In this document: piece by piece, positions 1-11,407 of the stretch | How the letters are laid out: each line of letters opens with the position of its first letter | Position numbering within the stretch: position 1 is the first letter of the stretch | Assembly: GCA_017163975.1 (NCBI GenBank) | Contig: JAFFSR010000015.1 | Span: forward strand, 2,176,501 to 2,240,500 | Length of the DNA stretch: 64,000 bases | From: Anastatus disparis | Taxonomy: Eukaryota > Arthropoda > Insecta > Hymenoptera > Eupelmidae | Reading direction: 5' to 3' | The notes under the pieces: model-generated | Database searches by the model: none | Seen by the model: only the letters and a program-made list of their open reading frames with translations | What the model was told of the DNA's origin: nothing | Translations under genes and position numbers: made by a program

Positions 1-353
1 TATTGGCTTAATAAATAGAAACATTTTTTTCAAAAATTTCAAAATGCTCTAAAATTAAAACTGAGCTAAGAAAATCAGTTTTTAAAAATTTATTTTATCC
101 GGGCAATCAGAAATAAATTCCATGCAAATTTTGAAGCAAATTCATCGAGTAGTAAACAAAAAAAAACCAAAAAACGAAAAATCGAATTTTTTTTTTATTT
201 TTTAAAAAAACTTTAAAATGAAAACTACGGTGGAAGAACCAAATTATCAATAGCTTCCCAGCAAGTTAATCACAAAACTGAATTCCATGCAAAATTAGAA
301 GCAAATCCATCGAGTAGTTCTTGAGATACAGCTTACTAACTGAATTCATACAT

Positions 354-392
<39 letters not shown>

Positions 393-515
393 TACAGACA
401 TTTTCTGGAAACCACTTTTTTCGACTCACTGAGTTCAAATATGTACAAATTAATGAAAAAATAGAAAAAAATTTTTTTTACCGATACAATGCTTTCTCTA
501 TGAGAAAGCAAAAGG
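1..515. repeat. Dispersed repeat with internal (CA)n tract
   Basis: AT-rich repeat with two internal sub-repeats containing ATCGAGTAGT followed by ATGCAAATTTTGAAGC-like text (near 121-155 and 287-320). A (CA)n microsatellite lies at about 355-388. The block ends near 515, where Polinton protease sequence begins. An inverted relative, with (TG)n instead of (CA)n and the same ACTACTCGATG words, occupies 63450-64000, so this is a family member and not unique DNA. No terminal motif that names its class is visible. Confidence 0.75.
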
Positions 516-985
516 AAGAAATAGCTCTTGATAAAGGTCTCCACTTAAAACCATATAAAACTGGTCCTGGTCGTCGTCTGAAACCAAAGAATATCATTAA
601 AAAAAATAGATCTTCAAAGTAAAATTACCTCAAAGAGCACTGACCGATGCTGATCTCATCAAGTATGCAAAAATCCTAAAAATCCCATATTTTCGGAGAG
701 TATTCATGAGGAATGCTATGCCAATTAGCAGACCGCACTATAGAGAATCAGCTATGGTTAATCTAAATGATGCGCATGGACCTGGAACGCACTGGGTGGC
801 ATATTACTTCTGAGGAAACGATGTTGTGTATTTTGATAGCTTTAGTGATCTTCAATCTTCTTTGGTGTTAATGCTATATTTAGGAGTAGAAAACATTAAG
901 TACAATCCTAAGAGATATCAAGACTTAGATACTTTTCACTGCGGTCATCTTTGTCTAAGATTCTTGAGTAACACTCTTGATATAT
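516..985 (+). pseudogene. Adenain-like cysteine protease (PRO), Polinton copy C
   Basis: Related to the adenovirus-type protease that processes virion proteins in Polintons. Visible motifs are GTHWVAYY (catalytic His), YFDSFSDL (acidic residue) and YQDLDTFHCGHLCL. In the last, Gln and Cys are seven residues apart, as Gln115 and Cys122 are in adenain. The catalytic residues therefore survive here, unlike in copy A. The reading frame is broken: a frameshift lies soon after the GLHLKPYKTG segment near 570, and a stop sits between the His and acidic motifs near 811. The N-terminal part is replaced by the repeat ending at 515. It is followed directly by the minor capsid-like gene, the same order as in A and B. 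Confidence 0.85.
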
Positions 986-1015
986 AAAGGAAGGATTGAT
1001 GAGTATTTGTTCATT

Positions 1016-1686
1016 ATGAGTTTAACAATCGTGGCAGATTCATTAACTTTGAGTCTTCCAGACACATTATCGGTACTGGAAGAACAGTATTTTCCACAAA
1101 TTAAACTCTTACCTGACAAGAATTATATTCTTGGGTTAGTTGCTTTTATGACATTTAACTCTATACTTAATATCGACAAGGGTAATAATATATTCCACGT
1201 TGGACAGGAAGAAATTTCTCCACCGTGTGGTAGTTATGAAATTGATGATATACAGAACCATCTCAGTGAAACATCGACTTCAAAAAGTATATCAATCAGT
1301 ATTAAACCAAACAATTCGCAGTAAAATAAAATGCACTCATTCGATTGATTTTCGACCAGAACATTCGATAGGACTTTACTACTAGGCAAAACGTGTTCTT
1401 CCTGCTGAATTCACGCATTATTTAGACTTATGTGTAGCGATTCTGAAGGTCAACGCTCTTTAAGTCAAGTGCAATATCGTCTCTGGTGCTTATATAAACG
1501 GTCGATAAGTGCACACGATATATAAATTCTTTTCTGCAGTCCCACCAGGATATAAGATCATCGCAGTGTCATCTTAAGTCATTTACCTTGCAGTCGTCGT
1601 CAAGAGCATAGATCATTTACATGTGTGTATAGTCGATCAAGACGGGGATTCAATTAACTTGCGTGGAGAAACTATTACAGTTAGAT
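1016..1686 (+). pseudogene. Minor capsid (penton)-like protein, Polinton copy C
   Basis: Starts MSLTIVADSLTLSLPDTLSV and contains FMTFNSIL and GSYEIDDI, matching the corresponding genes at 40928 and 49318 (LTFNSIPNV, GSYEID). The first 103 residues are open to 1324. Later homology (a VDQDG-type segment near 1635, then RGETITVR) continues in shifted frames, with stops. Position between protease and major capsid, and length of about 220 residues if joined, fit the second Polinton capsid gene. I infer 'minor capsid' from position and family pattern, since no catalytic motif exists to test it. It could be another virion component. Confidence 0.6.
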
Positions 1687-1900
1687 AACATATTAAATCA
1701 GTATATAAAATAGGCGTGGTTTATAACATAAAAATAACAAAGGGTGTATAATTAAATCAAGTCGGCAGTCGAATATCAGTAGTCATTGACAAGTCAAAGT
1801 ATTAACACGGCAGAATATTCAGTTTCTGAAAAGCCAAGGCTTAAGAATGAGTGCTTCTGATGGAAAATGACGTGCTTAATTTTTGGCTGTTTTTAAAGAA

Positions 1901-3043
1901 ATGGAGAAAATTCTAGATATAAGGTCAAAAGTAATATTGGATGAGTTAATAGCTCACTGTAAGCCGCACGCGTACCAGCCCTATACTTTGACAAATTTCA
2001 ATAATAGTGATAAAATTCACATATTAATTCAACATCAAGATTAAAATCTTTCATTCATTCGAGGAAGTTCGCTATGAAATTAATGCTATAGAGATCGATC
2101 GCTGTGAGAATGTGGGATTGACCACTGTCATAAAGGGTTGGGTATCATTCAATCCTAGTTGAAGTTTGATTATAGAAAATACTGGTTGGATTGATTTAGC
2201 GACAACTCGAAAAATCATCAATAACAATAGCTATTTTGATATTTTCATACCTCTCAGTATGCTTTTAGGCTTTGCCGAAGATTATCGTAAAATCATAGTC
2301 AATGTTAAACATGAACTTATTCTCACGAGATCCAGGGAAGATACTGACGCAGTAATACAAACACCGAATGCTACTTATGTTCTCAAAAATTTCAAAATTG
2401 ATCTTTTAAGTGGATATTCTTCGAGTACCTTATGCCTCACATAGAGTTATCTAATAAGTGTGAAATTTGGATGCTTCGACAAATCAAGAAAAATAAACCT
2501 ATCTCAATGAGTTTTCGTTTCTGGGAATTATACGAATATCCATTATTACCTGCATCAACGAAACATGCATGGACTGTCAAAACATTTAATCAGCTGGAGA
2601 AGCCTCGTTTTATCTTTCGTGGTTTCCAGATAAATCGAAAAGGACAAAAAATTGCTAACGCTAGTCATTTCGATCACTGCGATTTGAGCAATGAAAAACT
2701 ATTTTTCAATTTTCAATACTATCCTCACGGAAATATGAATCTTGATATTGACAGTAATCAGTATGCAATATTATACGATATGTACGCTAATTTCCCAAAA
2801 TGCATACTATGGAAAGGAGTCCGAGCCAATGCTGAAAAAATCAGAATATATCAATCACATGCCACTGATAGTCATCGATTGTTTAAAACAGAATGATTCT
2901 CTGAAGAGTGCTTCAGTTGATGTTTGTGTTGAATTCTAGACGAAACAAAACTTTTTAGCTGGAACTTCAGCTTACTCTCTAATCTTACATGATTGAATTA
3001 TAAAATACAACGCCATAAGCGATGATGTCAGAAAATTTGTCTA
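1901..3043 (+). pseudogene. Major capsid protein (double jelly-roll), Polinton copy C
   Basis: Begins MEKILDIRSKV and shares PYTLTNFNNSD, IPLSMLLGFAEDY, FWELYEYPLLP, QLEKPRFIFRGFQ, HFDHCDLSN and YAILYDMYANF with the genes in copies A and B. These are typical of the Polinton double jelly-roll major capsid family. Stops and frameshifts occur near 2041, 2160, 2440 and 2890, and about twenty codons seem missing after the first stop. The C-terminus (SDDVRKFV, stop at 3041) aligns with the ends of the other two copies. It retains the WELYEYPLLP stretch that is deleted in copy A. Confidence 0.75.
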
Positions 3044-3169
3044 AAGGAGTGGGTTTAGTCTGCGCAGTAGCCACGGCTTAACTGCTACTTAAGAGAACTC
3101 CCGAGCCAGCTCGAATCATTCCTTCATCAGACTCTGCTAAGTAAACTTAGAATTCTTTATCAAAGAAAT

Positions 3170-3436
3170 ATGGACCTTGATAAATTTAACGAAACAGCAT
3201 GTGGACGCGTTTTGCCTACTACGTATCTACTGGAGTTAAAGAAACATCAGACTAATTTGGGGACTGATCTCAGACCTATTGAAAGAAAAAATAGGAACCG
3301 ATTTATAGCTGATTAAGTTGGTGATTATCGCGTTTTTATCTGATATCGCGCTTTGAAAGTCTCAGAGAAAGATGAAAAGTTCTACTTTGAGTTGAGAGAG
3401 GCTATCCATAATTACAAGTTGTTTGTGAAGTATTAA
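3170..3436 (+). pseudogene. Small conserved Polinton ORF (divergent relative of 53879-54178)
   Basis: An 88-codon frame starts MDLDKFNETACGRVLP and ends EKFYFELREAIHNYKLFVKY; it has two internal stops. It resembles, at low identity, the 99-residue protein beside the polymerase in copy B (MDLSTINKIAGSDFLP; DEEFFYKLCDKANKLRLVAMY), with the same start and the same spacing of the DEKF/DEEF segment. In copy C it follows the major capsid gene and not the polymerase, so gene order differs between lineages. Function is unknown; a small DNA-binding fold is only a guess. Confidence 0.45.
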
Positions 3437-3930
3437 GATGATGACAACGGTAAAGGTCTCAAGTTCTCCTTGGTTCAAGCGCTTGAAAGTTCACGGAGAG
3501 GTACACTAGTCACGGGTGCACTTCCTACTTCTCGGAGTAAAAGGTTCACAAGCGGCGATTCTGGGTTGTACCTCACGGATGGTGACGGAGGTTGGGGCTC
3601 CCATCATTTCCTATAAGAAGCAAACACATCATGATTCACATTCATTTCACCATGGGACAGACTCCAAGTCATACCACCAAAGTTCTTCAGAGTACACTTC
3701 TCTTCTTTCTCCTGATAAAAAGGTGAAGAATGAGACGAGCATGGAAAGAGTATTATGAAAAATGTAAAGCATCTAAGGATATGAAATAGAAAGCTATAAA
3801 GTTTTTAAATAAGAAGATGATAATGGGAACTGGACCTGAAAAAAACACCATGTCGATTCTAGCTCGCATTAGGTATCCAGCGGCAGGGTCCTCGCAGCTC
3901 GATCAGCTGTTATTATTTCTGGATCAATTA
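3437..3930 (+). other. Unassigned stretch inside Polinton copy C
   Basis: Moderately GC-rich for the window. One 80-codon frame (3516-3758) is Ser/His-rich in its second half. A 60-codon frame (3817-3999) runs into the tandem repeats and is probably not a gene. No family recognised. Confidence 0.3.
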
Positions 3931-4213
3931 GCTGTTTCATTGTTTGCACGTAAGATATCGCTTGAATTAGGAAAGGTTCCCCCACTCTCGGTCGATTAGC
4001 TGTTTCTCGTGTAATACCACGTAAAACATCGCTTGGATTAGAAAAAGTTCCCCTATTCTAGGTCGATCAGCTGTTTCTCGTGTGATACATGGTAAAACAT
4101 TGCTTGGGTTAGAAAAGGTTCCCCCACTCTTGGTCGATCAGCTGTTTTTCGTGTAATACCACGTATAACAACGCTTGGGTTAGAAAAGGTTCCCCCATTT
4201 TATGTCGTTTCTG
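3931..4213. repeat. 71-bp tandem repeat, about four units, in Polinton copy C terminal region
   Basis: GCTGTTTC-type starts recur at 3931, 3999, 4070 and 4141. Each is followed by a TAATACCACGTAA-like stretch and GGTTAGAAAAGGTTCCCCC. The array lies just inside the element end at 4298. Copies A and B also have repeat-rich but unrelated sequence in this position, so subterminal tandem arrays look like a habit of these elements. Confidence 0.85.
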
Positions 4214-4298
4214 GTTCAAGTCAATTCTGGCTCATTCCAGTTCTAACCCAGGTTGGGTTAGAATCGGCATGGGTTTGAATCGGCATAGCTTATCTACT

Positions 4299-5540
4299 GA
4301 TGGCGGAAAATATTTTTTTTCAATAAGTTTACATTATGTGCTTGTTATCTCTATTAAAAATATACATTAGCTCGATCCGGAATTAGCCCAGCTTAAAAAC
4401 ATTGTTAATATTTTATATAATATGAAATACAAAAGATATTAGAAACTCTGATTCATCCTTTGAACAGAAGCAGTCTCAAGTTTATCATTTCTCCACAGAA
4501 CAGTTTAACTTATGTTTTCACTTTTACCAGTCATTAGAAACTTTCTATATGTTCTATTAGGCTGATCCATTCTTATACCCTATGATTAGAACAATTGGGA
4601 TGTTGCAAGAAAATTTTTTTCCATCCATTAAATCTATCATTTACAGAAAGAAAAAATAAAGGACACGTAGTTTTCCTTTTATCATGAAAATAGAAACTCA
4701 AAGAAATATAGGCAGTTAAACTCGTGTGACGTTATGATAGCCATAGCTAGCGTGACGTCATTTATTATGGCGCTATATATATAAATTGTACTAACTTGTA
4801 CCAGTTATAACTTTTGCAATTCATCATATTTTAAAAAACAAAGAAAATAAGGGTCTTTTATTATTTCGTATTCTAACTGATGGATATAATATATTTTTCC
4901 TTGCAAAATGCTAATTACAGAATTTATTTATCAAGGATGTTCCTGAATGTATTTTAAAACTTATACAATATTATTATACTTCGATTATACTTGGAAATTA
5001 TATAATCCACATCATAATGATATTTGTGTGAATTTATTGTTAAATTTAACCATAATGCACATACTAAAAAATTTGTTTAAATCTTATTTTGGTTAATTTA
5101 TAGCTGTTAGAAATGATCTAAAGTAATTTTCAAAGTTATAAGTTGACAAAAAGAATTTTGCATTCGTTGTTAAGATTTTCATAGTATATTTGTTGAACTT
5201 TAGTTCATTTTAACTATCACACTGTACTTGGCTATAATTTTAATGATTCCTTGAATTAGATGGTGCATCAATTAAATTATGAGGATAAGAAAACATTTGT
5301 CAATATTATGTGATGAGTGAATTTAGTATCTAACAAATGTGATTATGATAAGCATTTAAATTATAGTGAAATAGAGTCATGTAATTAAAATCAGTTGTGA
5401 TAGCAAGTCATACAAATTTATTCTTTTGCAATGAAAGAATTATTTTATTTTGCAAAAACTAGTAATTATCACAAATGAAACAAAAGCTTCATTAACTTTA
5501 TAAAAAAAATTCGAAGTTTCTGAGAAGATAACATATCTTT
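4299..5540. other. AT-rich sequence without recognised features
   Basis: No long frame, no strong repeat and no recognisable element. Scattered homopolymer runs only. Confidence 0.6.
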
Positions 5541-5835
5541 ATCCTTTTCTATTGGAAGATTTAATTTTTTGTAAAAACTAAGAATTTTATCAAAAAATAT
5601 AGAGAAAACCGCATCTGGTATAACGAAAAGCAAAATTTCTTTTATGAGAAAGATTAAATTTCATAGCTTTGTTGTCAAAAAAACTTGAAAAAATTTATTG
5701 TTACCCTAACATCTGTTTGAAATTTTCTAAGATTTTCTCAGAAACAAAGCAATAAAATGAATTATTTCTTATATAAGAAAATATCATTTTTTATTATACA
5801 AGATGGAGCTTTCTCTTTATTTTTTGCTAAAATAT
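5541..5835. mobile_element. Degenerate palindromic MITE related to the TTAA family
   Basis: Left arm words (AGAGAAAACCGCATCTGGTAT, then TTGCTTTTCG-type and AGCTTTGTTGTC) reappear inverted at 5735-5835 (AACAAAGCAATAAAA, ATACAAGATGGAGCTTTCTC). The same words occur in the element at 61611. This is an old copy: the arms are diverged and no clean TTAA duplication is visible. Confidence 0.55.
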
Positions 5836-5851
5836 ATTATATTTTGTGATT

Positions 5852-5892
5852 GGTGTGAGGTCACGATGACATTGCAATCGTGATTTCACACC
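5852..5892. other. Short hairpin
   Basis: GGTGTGAGGTCACGAT and ATCGTGATTTCACACC are inverted with a 9-base loop; two central positions mismatch. Function unknown. Confidence 0.6.
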
Positions 5893-6518
5893 GATTTCAA
5901 CTGACTCTATCTCTTTGAGTTTGAAATTTCATGAAAAAATAAAGAATACGCCTTCTTTTGTATTCAGTATGACAGGTATAATACATTTTTTATAATTCTC
6001 TTCAATTAGAAAATGACTGAAATATACGATCTGCTCTCAACTCTTATACAGTATAATCTTTATGAAAGTCTATGATATTTACGATAGTGTTTTATGTAAA
6101 AAAATACTGTAGAAAAAACTAGAGAAATGACTATAGAAATTTTTATGAAAATTTTTGTACAGGATAGGCTAAAATCATTTTCTGCAAGGTTTTCTACAGG
6201 CATTTCTACAGAAACTGTTGAAAGATTAACTGCTGGATAACTATAAGGAAATTTTACAGTGTTTTTTTTAGCTTTATAAAATAATTTTAATAAATTTCCA
6301 ATAAGTTCTGTTTACTATTATGTATAATGTTCTGGGTGAAATCTTCTCTTCTTCTTCTTCTATTTTTTTCTTGCCGCATGGCTTTGCACTCAGCGCCATC
6401 ACCGCGTGTATTGGGTGAAATCTGAATGAAGATTTACATAAATTTTTATAAAAATTTATTTCTTCTTTTCGAACTTATCAAAAACTTAACAAAAATATAA
6501 AAATAGTTCTAAATTTAT
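5893..6518. other. AT-rich sequence without recognised features
   Basis: A short pyrimidine-rich TTCTTCTTCTTC run near 6345-6365; otherwise nothing recognisable. Confidence 0.5.
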
Positions 6519-7582
6519 AGTATTACCAACGAAGATATATCCTAATAGAAGCGCAGAACCCCAAGGCACATTGAAGCTATAAATATGTAGTTGGTACCCC
6601 GAACAAGCTCGGCGTTAACGTTGCTTTTAGTAGGTAAATGATAATCAAGCGGCAGTTATCGTTGATAGTTATTCTGAGTATATCCGGAAACTATAATACA
6701 GTTAAAAATATGATCAAACTCTATATAATTATTTTTATACAAATTTAGAGAATGAAATAATGAAAAACAATTCATGGTCAACTCAAACTTTCATTCTTAA
6801 ACCTCAAAGGGCGAACAATTCATATATTACATTCTTTTTATAACGTTTGTAATCATTGATGGCGTATGTAACTTTTTTTTCTTTTGCAAATGTTATAATT
6901 ATATAGTAATCTAAATAATAGTCCTTTAAATTTTTTAATTTAAAATTTTGAAAGTAAAAATTAAATATCTTCTTCTTAAGATTTTAAAGTAAAAATATTT
7001 TAAAAAGTTATTTGAAACTAAATTTCTCTCTCAGATTATTCATCTTGAAAATTTTTAAAATTTTATTTCGTTCATTCAGCAAATTGTCCGCATAAAAAAA
7101 ATAATTATAGTCTATTAATAAAATTAAATATTAAAAAAAATTTAATTTTACCAAAACTTAAATTTTTAATACTCTTGGTTTTAATAATAAACTATAATAT
7201 TTTTTTACACTTGCAAAAGAAAAAAAAATTACATACGTTATCTCTGATTACAAACATTATAAAAAGAATGTAATCTATTAATTGTTTGCCCTTTGAGGTT
7301 TAAGAATAACAGTTTAAGTTTAACTTAAATTGTTTTTCATTAGTTCATTTTTGTAATTTTCGTAAAAATAATTATAGAGAGTTTGTTCATATTTTTTAAA
7401 TTTTATGATACTTTCTAAATATACTCGGAATAAATATCAATGATAACTGCCGCTTAGTTATCATTTACCTACTAAGAGCTACGTTAGCGCCGAGCTTGGT
7501 GGGGGTACCAACTACATATTTATAGCTTCAAAGCGCCTTGGGGTTCTGCGCTTCTATTAAGATCTATCTTCGTTGGTATTAT
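6519..7582. mobile_element. Foldback element, about 1.06 kb, long inverted arms
   Basis: The left end (TATTACCAACGAAG at 6521) and right end (CTTCGTTGGTATTA near 7568-7582) are inverted. The match extends inward through GCGCAGAACCCC, the GGTACC-containing stretch, GTAGGTAAATGATAA and the ATTACATTCTTTTTATAA words near 6828 and 7265. Each arm is at least 450 bp, leaving only a short AT-rich centre near 6960-7100. There is no coding capacity. The target duplication is unclear, so the superfamily is not assigned. Confidence 0.8.
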
Positions 7583-7628
7583 ATCTCTTGGTTTTCAGAA
7601 TAACGTATATAAAATACTATGATATATC

Positions 7629-7845
7629 TGTAATATATTATTACTAGTAATAAGGAGATGCAAATACAATAATAACACACGTATACTTAGACAAATAATT
7701 GTAATACTTTAATAGTCAATAAAGGAAGATAAGGAAGGAGTTATACTCTTGGCGGTTCAAATCAATCTGAGCTAAGCGCGCTTTCACACATTCTAGTCTA
7801 GTCTACACAGGGCGCGACGCTAGTGCCATCGCATGGTACTTTACA
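7629..7845 (-). repeat. 3' LTR of the Gypsy element
   Basis: 217 bp, begins TGTAATATAT and ends ACTTTACA in plus-strand reading. It differs from the other LTR by a few substitutions and small indels, so insertion is not very recent. Confidence 0.92.
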
Positions 7846-7879
7846 TTCCTTCCGCGTTATTTTGAAAGTCACAATATCA

Positions 7880-8900
7880 TTATAAATTAAGTTTTTCTGG
7901 TTTCCTGCAAATTCTTGAGGAACGAGGAACAACAGGAGTTTGACATAACTCAGGTTGCTTTTCTATTTTGGACTGTGTATCAGTACTTACATTGCTTTGA
8001 TTAACATCATTAGTAAGCTCGGTAGCTTTTACAATTGATGCTTTTACATTGCTTGATTCATCCGCGATATCTGACGCATTCGATCGAAAATTAATATCAT
8101 TATTATCGTTAATTGTTATATTTTCTTTACAGTGATCATGAATACTAAAATCCTCAAAAATGGGTGATTTACTTAACGGCTGTAACTGATCAACATGCCT
8201 TTTATGTTGTACTTTATTAGGTGCACACACCGTATATGTAACTGGACCTATTTTATCTATAATTTTGGCTTTTGTCCATTTATTAGGAGCCGTTGCGTAA
8301 TCACGCATCATTACATCTTCACCCTCTTGAAGAACCCCCTCTTCGAATACAATGGTACGGTTTCCCTTAAAATAACGCTTTTGTCGAGCCTGAGCTAATT
8401 CAACTCTATCACGCCCCGTCAGGTGAGCTGCATCTAAGCGTGTCTGAAATTTATAACCAACCTGTAATTCTGCAGGTGTATAACCTGTCGTAAAATGCGG
8501 GGTGCTTCTATAACTAAATAAAAATTTGTTTAAAGCATCGTGATGAGACATACTTTGTACAAGAATTTTAAATTTTATTTTAAACGTTCGCATGGCATTT
8601 TCCGCTGCTCCATTGGATGCCGGATGATAAGGAGTGGACAATGTATGTTTAATATTGTTCATTTCCGAACATTTTGCAAACTTGGCTGAAATAATGCCGG
8701 TCCATTGTTCGATACTATAACTTCTGGCAAACCCCACGTACCGAAATATTCTTTAAGTGCTCGATCCACTCGCAGTACGCGTCTACTATTATCAAATACA
8801 TTTTATTATCTAAAGTACCGCAAAAGTCTGCATGTAGTCTAATATTAGGTGCCCTAGGCTAATCCCAAACATGTAAGGTTGAACGCGGTGGATTTCCTGA
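7880..8900 (-). pseudogene. Gypsy integrase, catalytic core and C-terminal part
   Basis: In minus-strand order this follows the zinc-binding segment at 8916. The 8737-8900 part contains an HADFCGTLDN segment (first catalytic Asp region) in a broken frame. The long open part (7880-8737, 285 codons) carries HTLSTPYHPASNGAAENAMR, which holds the catalytic Glu of the DDE integrase core. It then has GEDVMMRDY and KIGPVTYTV, matching the GPY/F module, and a charged tail. The break between core halves (stops and a frameshift near 8740) makes it non-functional. Its role would be insertion of the cDNA copy. Confidence 0.85.
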
Positions 8901-8915
8901 ATTGCTTAAACAATC

Positions 8916-9668
8916 TTAACAACTTTTAATCACCTGTTCAATATCATCATCTATCTTTGGCCACCATACATACGATCTCTCTAAAGCCTTCATTTTAACT
9001 ATCCCCATATGACTATCGTGCAATTCAGCTAATATATTTTTGCGCATAGTCGTAGGAATAACTATACGGTGTCCCCACATGAGACAGCCCGGAACTATAT
9101 GCAACTCATGTTGCTTATTCTTAAAAACTTGCAGCCTTGGATCACATTTAGCTGGACACTCTTGATGTATATACTTCATTACAATTTTGAACATAGTATC
9201 TTTTAAAGTCAGTTCATTAATCAATTGTGCATTAAAACTAAATATATTTTCAGGAATAAAATTTAATTGAGTATACTCATCAAGCTCACAATCTTTATTA
9301 GTCTCTCTACATTCTGTAACTAAATTACGCGAAAGCGCATTCGCTACTGCATTATTTTTACCTTTGATGTGCTGAATCACGAAGTCATATGCTGATAAAA
9401 AAACCGCACAACGTTGAACGCGCGCCGCTACTATTTGCGGAAGTCTCTTTTTAGAACCAAAAATAAACGTCAAGGGTTTATGATCTGTTTCTAACACAAA
9501 TTCACGCCCGAACACACATTGGTGAAATACCTTAACTTCGTTTGCAAACACATGCGATAAAACCGCCCCAATACCTCGCGGCGAAGCATCACATGTCACT
9601 TTTAATGGTAAATCACATCTGTAGTAAACTAAGATTTCTTTCGATGCTAACATTGACTTTGTCTGCAC
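8916..9668 (-). pseudogene. Gypsy pol: RNase H and integrase zinc-binding part
   Basis: 250 codons. TCDASPRGIGAVLS and ETDHKPL are RNase H motifs. The segment between them is shortened, removing the usual catalytic Glu region, and the last Asp motif reads NAVANALSR where family members have ADALSR. The C-terminal half has LHDSHMGIVKM and SYVWWPKIDDDIE, the integrase zinc-binding region. The reverse transcriptase that should precede RNase H is absent. The frame overlaps the gag frame because of that deletion. Confidence 0.85.
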
Positions 9669-10143
9669 GAATGCGTATTCGCACTCTGTAGACCAATTCC
9701 ACTTTTGCGCATGGAAGGTCTCTCTCTCCTAGCAACTTTTTCTTAATTTGTGCACTCGCGATACCCCGCACAAATTGATCTCTTAACGAATTGTCCAAGT
9801 TTGCTAGAAATTCACAAAATGTTGCTGTCCTTTTTAGCTTTGCTAGATATCCTTTTATGTCTTGCCCTTCCTCTTGACGACATTCCTTAAATTTGTATCT
9901 TCCAGCTATAACACTTCGCGTTGGTTTGAGGTGTCTTTGCATTATTGCAACCATGTCTTGCAATGATGACGCATTTGGCTTAGTTGGTGCTAACAAATTT
10001 TGTAAAAGTGCATATCCTTCTCTACCCAAAAGAGTTAAAAATACAGCAACTTTTTTTTCATTTGCTACTTCATTTGCAAGAGAATACATTTCTAATCGTT
10101 CGTACCATAGCTGCCAATCCTCATTCAATGAAAATTCCGCCAC
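9613..10143 (-). pseudogene. Gypsy gag, truncated at C-terminus
   Basis: 176 codons starting MAEFSLNEDWQLWYERLEMY. This is the usual start of the gag capsid domain in mag/K02A2.6-type Gypsy elements, with FLTLLGREGYALL and FKECRQEEGQDIKGYLAKL following. No CCHC zinc knuckle or protease follows: the frame runs out within pol sequence after CAKVELVYRVR, where the internal deletion joins gag to RNase H. Confidence 0.85.
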
Positions 10144-10412
10144 ATTACCTATAGTACCTTTTATTATGGTTGTAACTGTTTGTGGAACTTACTAGCTGAT
10201 AACAATGTTTGAGCCGCCTTTAATTTATTATAGTCTTCCTGTAACGCCTTATACTTATCCTGAATCAATTTCAATTCCTTATCTTTCGAGGCAAGCCTTT
10301 CTTTGTCCGTTGCCATTTTATCTATTTTATATTCTTTGTTCACTCAATTCGACCTATTCAAATTTAAGCTGCACTTTAACTTTTTTTTTTATTTATTTAC
10401 CCTCATTGCCAA
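10144..10412 (-). other. Gypsy 5' leader between LTR and gag
   Basis: The minus-strand leader begins with TTGGCAATGAGG next to the LTR, followed by an A-rich tract. The sequence around 10200-10330 can be read as a Lys/Glu-rich peptide in minus orientation and may be the remains of an upstream gag start. Confidence 0.5.
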
Positions 10413-10626
10413 TGTAATATATAATTACTAGTAATAAGGAGGTGAAAATACATTAATAACACACGTATACTTAGAAAAATAATTGTAATACTTTAATAGT
10501 TAATAAAGGAAGATAAGGAAGGAGTTACACTCTTGGCGGTTCAAATCCATCTGAGCTAAGCGCGCTTTCACACATTCTAGTCTATACACAAGGTGCGACG
10601 CTAGCGCTATTGCATGGTACTTTACA
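10413..10626 (-). repeat. 5' LTR of the Gypsy element
   Basis: 214 bp, the same TGTAA...TTACA ends as the copy at 7629. It is followed by the ATATC target duplication. Confidence 0.92.
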
Positions 10627-10631
10627 ATATC

Positions 10632-11324
10632 CTATAGATTCACCTATAGATTTTCCTACAGGTGTTTCTAGACGTTTACTTGCAGCTTTTCATTTGATGG
10701 CTTTTTTCATGAGGAGCAAAATTTTCTTCAATAAAAAATTACTAATTTTATTGCTTTGTTTCCAATACAACTATGGAAAACTTTATAAATCGATGTTCAG
10801 GCAAACAATTTGATTGAATCAAGACTATTTTCAAAATAAAATAATAAAATAAATCTATACTCATTTCAGAAAATATTGCTTTTATGATTGTGGTTTTCAA
10901 AATATATTTTTCTACTATTAGCCATTATAAAAACATTTAATTTTTCCCTATCGTGAATATAATTTGTTTAAAACTGTTTAAAATTATTTAAACTTATGTA
11001 AAATTGTTGAAACATGTGAATTCACGGATATTTAAAATAATAATATACAGTTTTTGAAAGTTTTTTTAAGTTTTTAAAACTTTATAACTTGTGTATTGAA
11101 AGTGTACAGAACGACATGTATTATTTTTTTTTATCTATTTTTAACTGTTTCCAATAATTTTAAAGGTTTTTAATGGTCTTCGATACTTTTAAAGAGTTTT
11201 AAAAACTCTTTAGAAATTTAGAACAGTTTTTAAGCTATTTAATTTTTTTCAAAAAATGTTTTAAATATAAAATATTAAAAAACTTCGTAATTAAAATATT
11301 TATTCAGAATGTAGAATTTTATCG

Positions 11325-11325
<1 letters not shown>
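10632..11325. other. AT-rich sequence without recognised features
   Basis: Continues the sequence left of the Gypsy insertion. Repeated TTTAAAA words, no coding signal. Confidence 0.5.

Positions 11326-11406
<81 letters not shown>
11326..11406. repeat. (TA)n microsatellite, about 80 bp
   Basis: Uninterrupted TA dinucleotides, followed by CTAGGGGGTTTTG. On the minus strand this reads CCCCCTAG then T. A CTAG end before T is what a Helitron 3' terminus would look like, but no hairpin is evident. Confidence 0.9.

Positions 11407-11407
<1 letters not shown>

Larger units (their letters stand above)
516..4298 (+). mobile_element. Polinton/Maverick fragment (copy C), capsid-side end
   Basis: Order on the plus strand is protease, minor capsid-like, major capsid-like and a small ORF, then a 71-bp tandem array, then a terminal motif ending in TATCTACT at about 4298. 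That end matches the ends of the two other Polintons in the window (TAGCCTATCTACT). The proteins align with copies A and B along their length but are far more diverged, so this is a separate lineage. The other half of the element (ATPase, integrase, polymerase) is absent. The left edge is cut by the dispersed repeat at about 515. Confidence 0.85.
7629..10626 (-). mobile_element. Gypsy-type LTR retrotransposon, internally deleted
   Basis: Two near-identical LTRs (7629-7845 and 10413-10626, TG...CA) bound gag and pol fragments on the minus strand. The element is flanked by the 5-bp duplication ATATC (7624-7628 and 10627-10631), so this is a genuine insertion with intact ends. At about 3.0 kb it is much shorter than a usual Gypsy; protease and reverse transcriptase are missing between gag and RNase H. 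A purine-rich GCGGAAGGAA tract next to the 7845 LTR fits a polypurine tract. A primer-binding-site-like TTGGCAATGAGG lies next to the 10413 LTR. It can only have moved with help from an intact relative. Confidence 0.93.
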
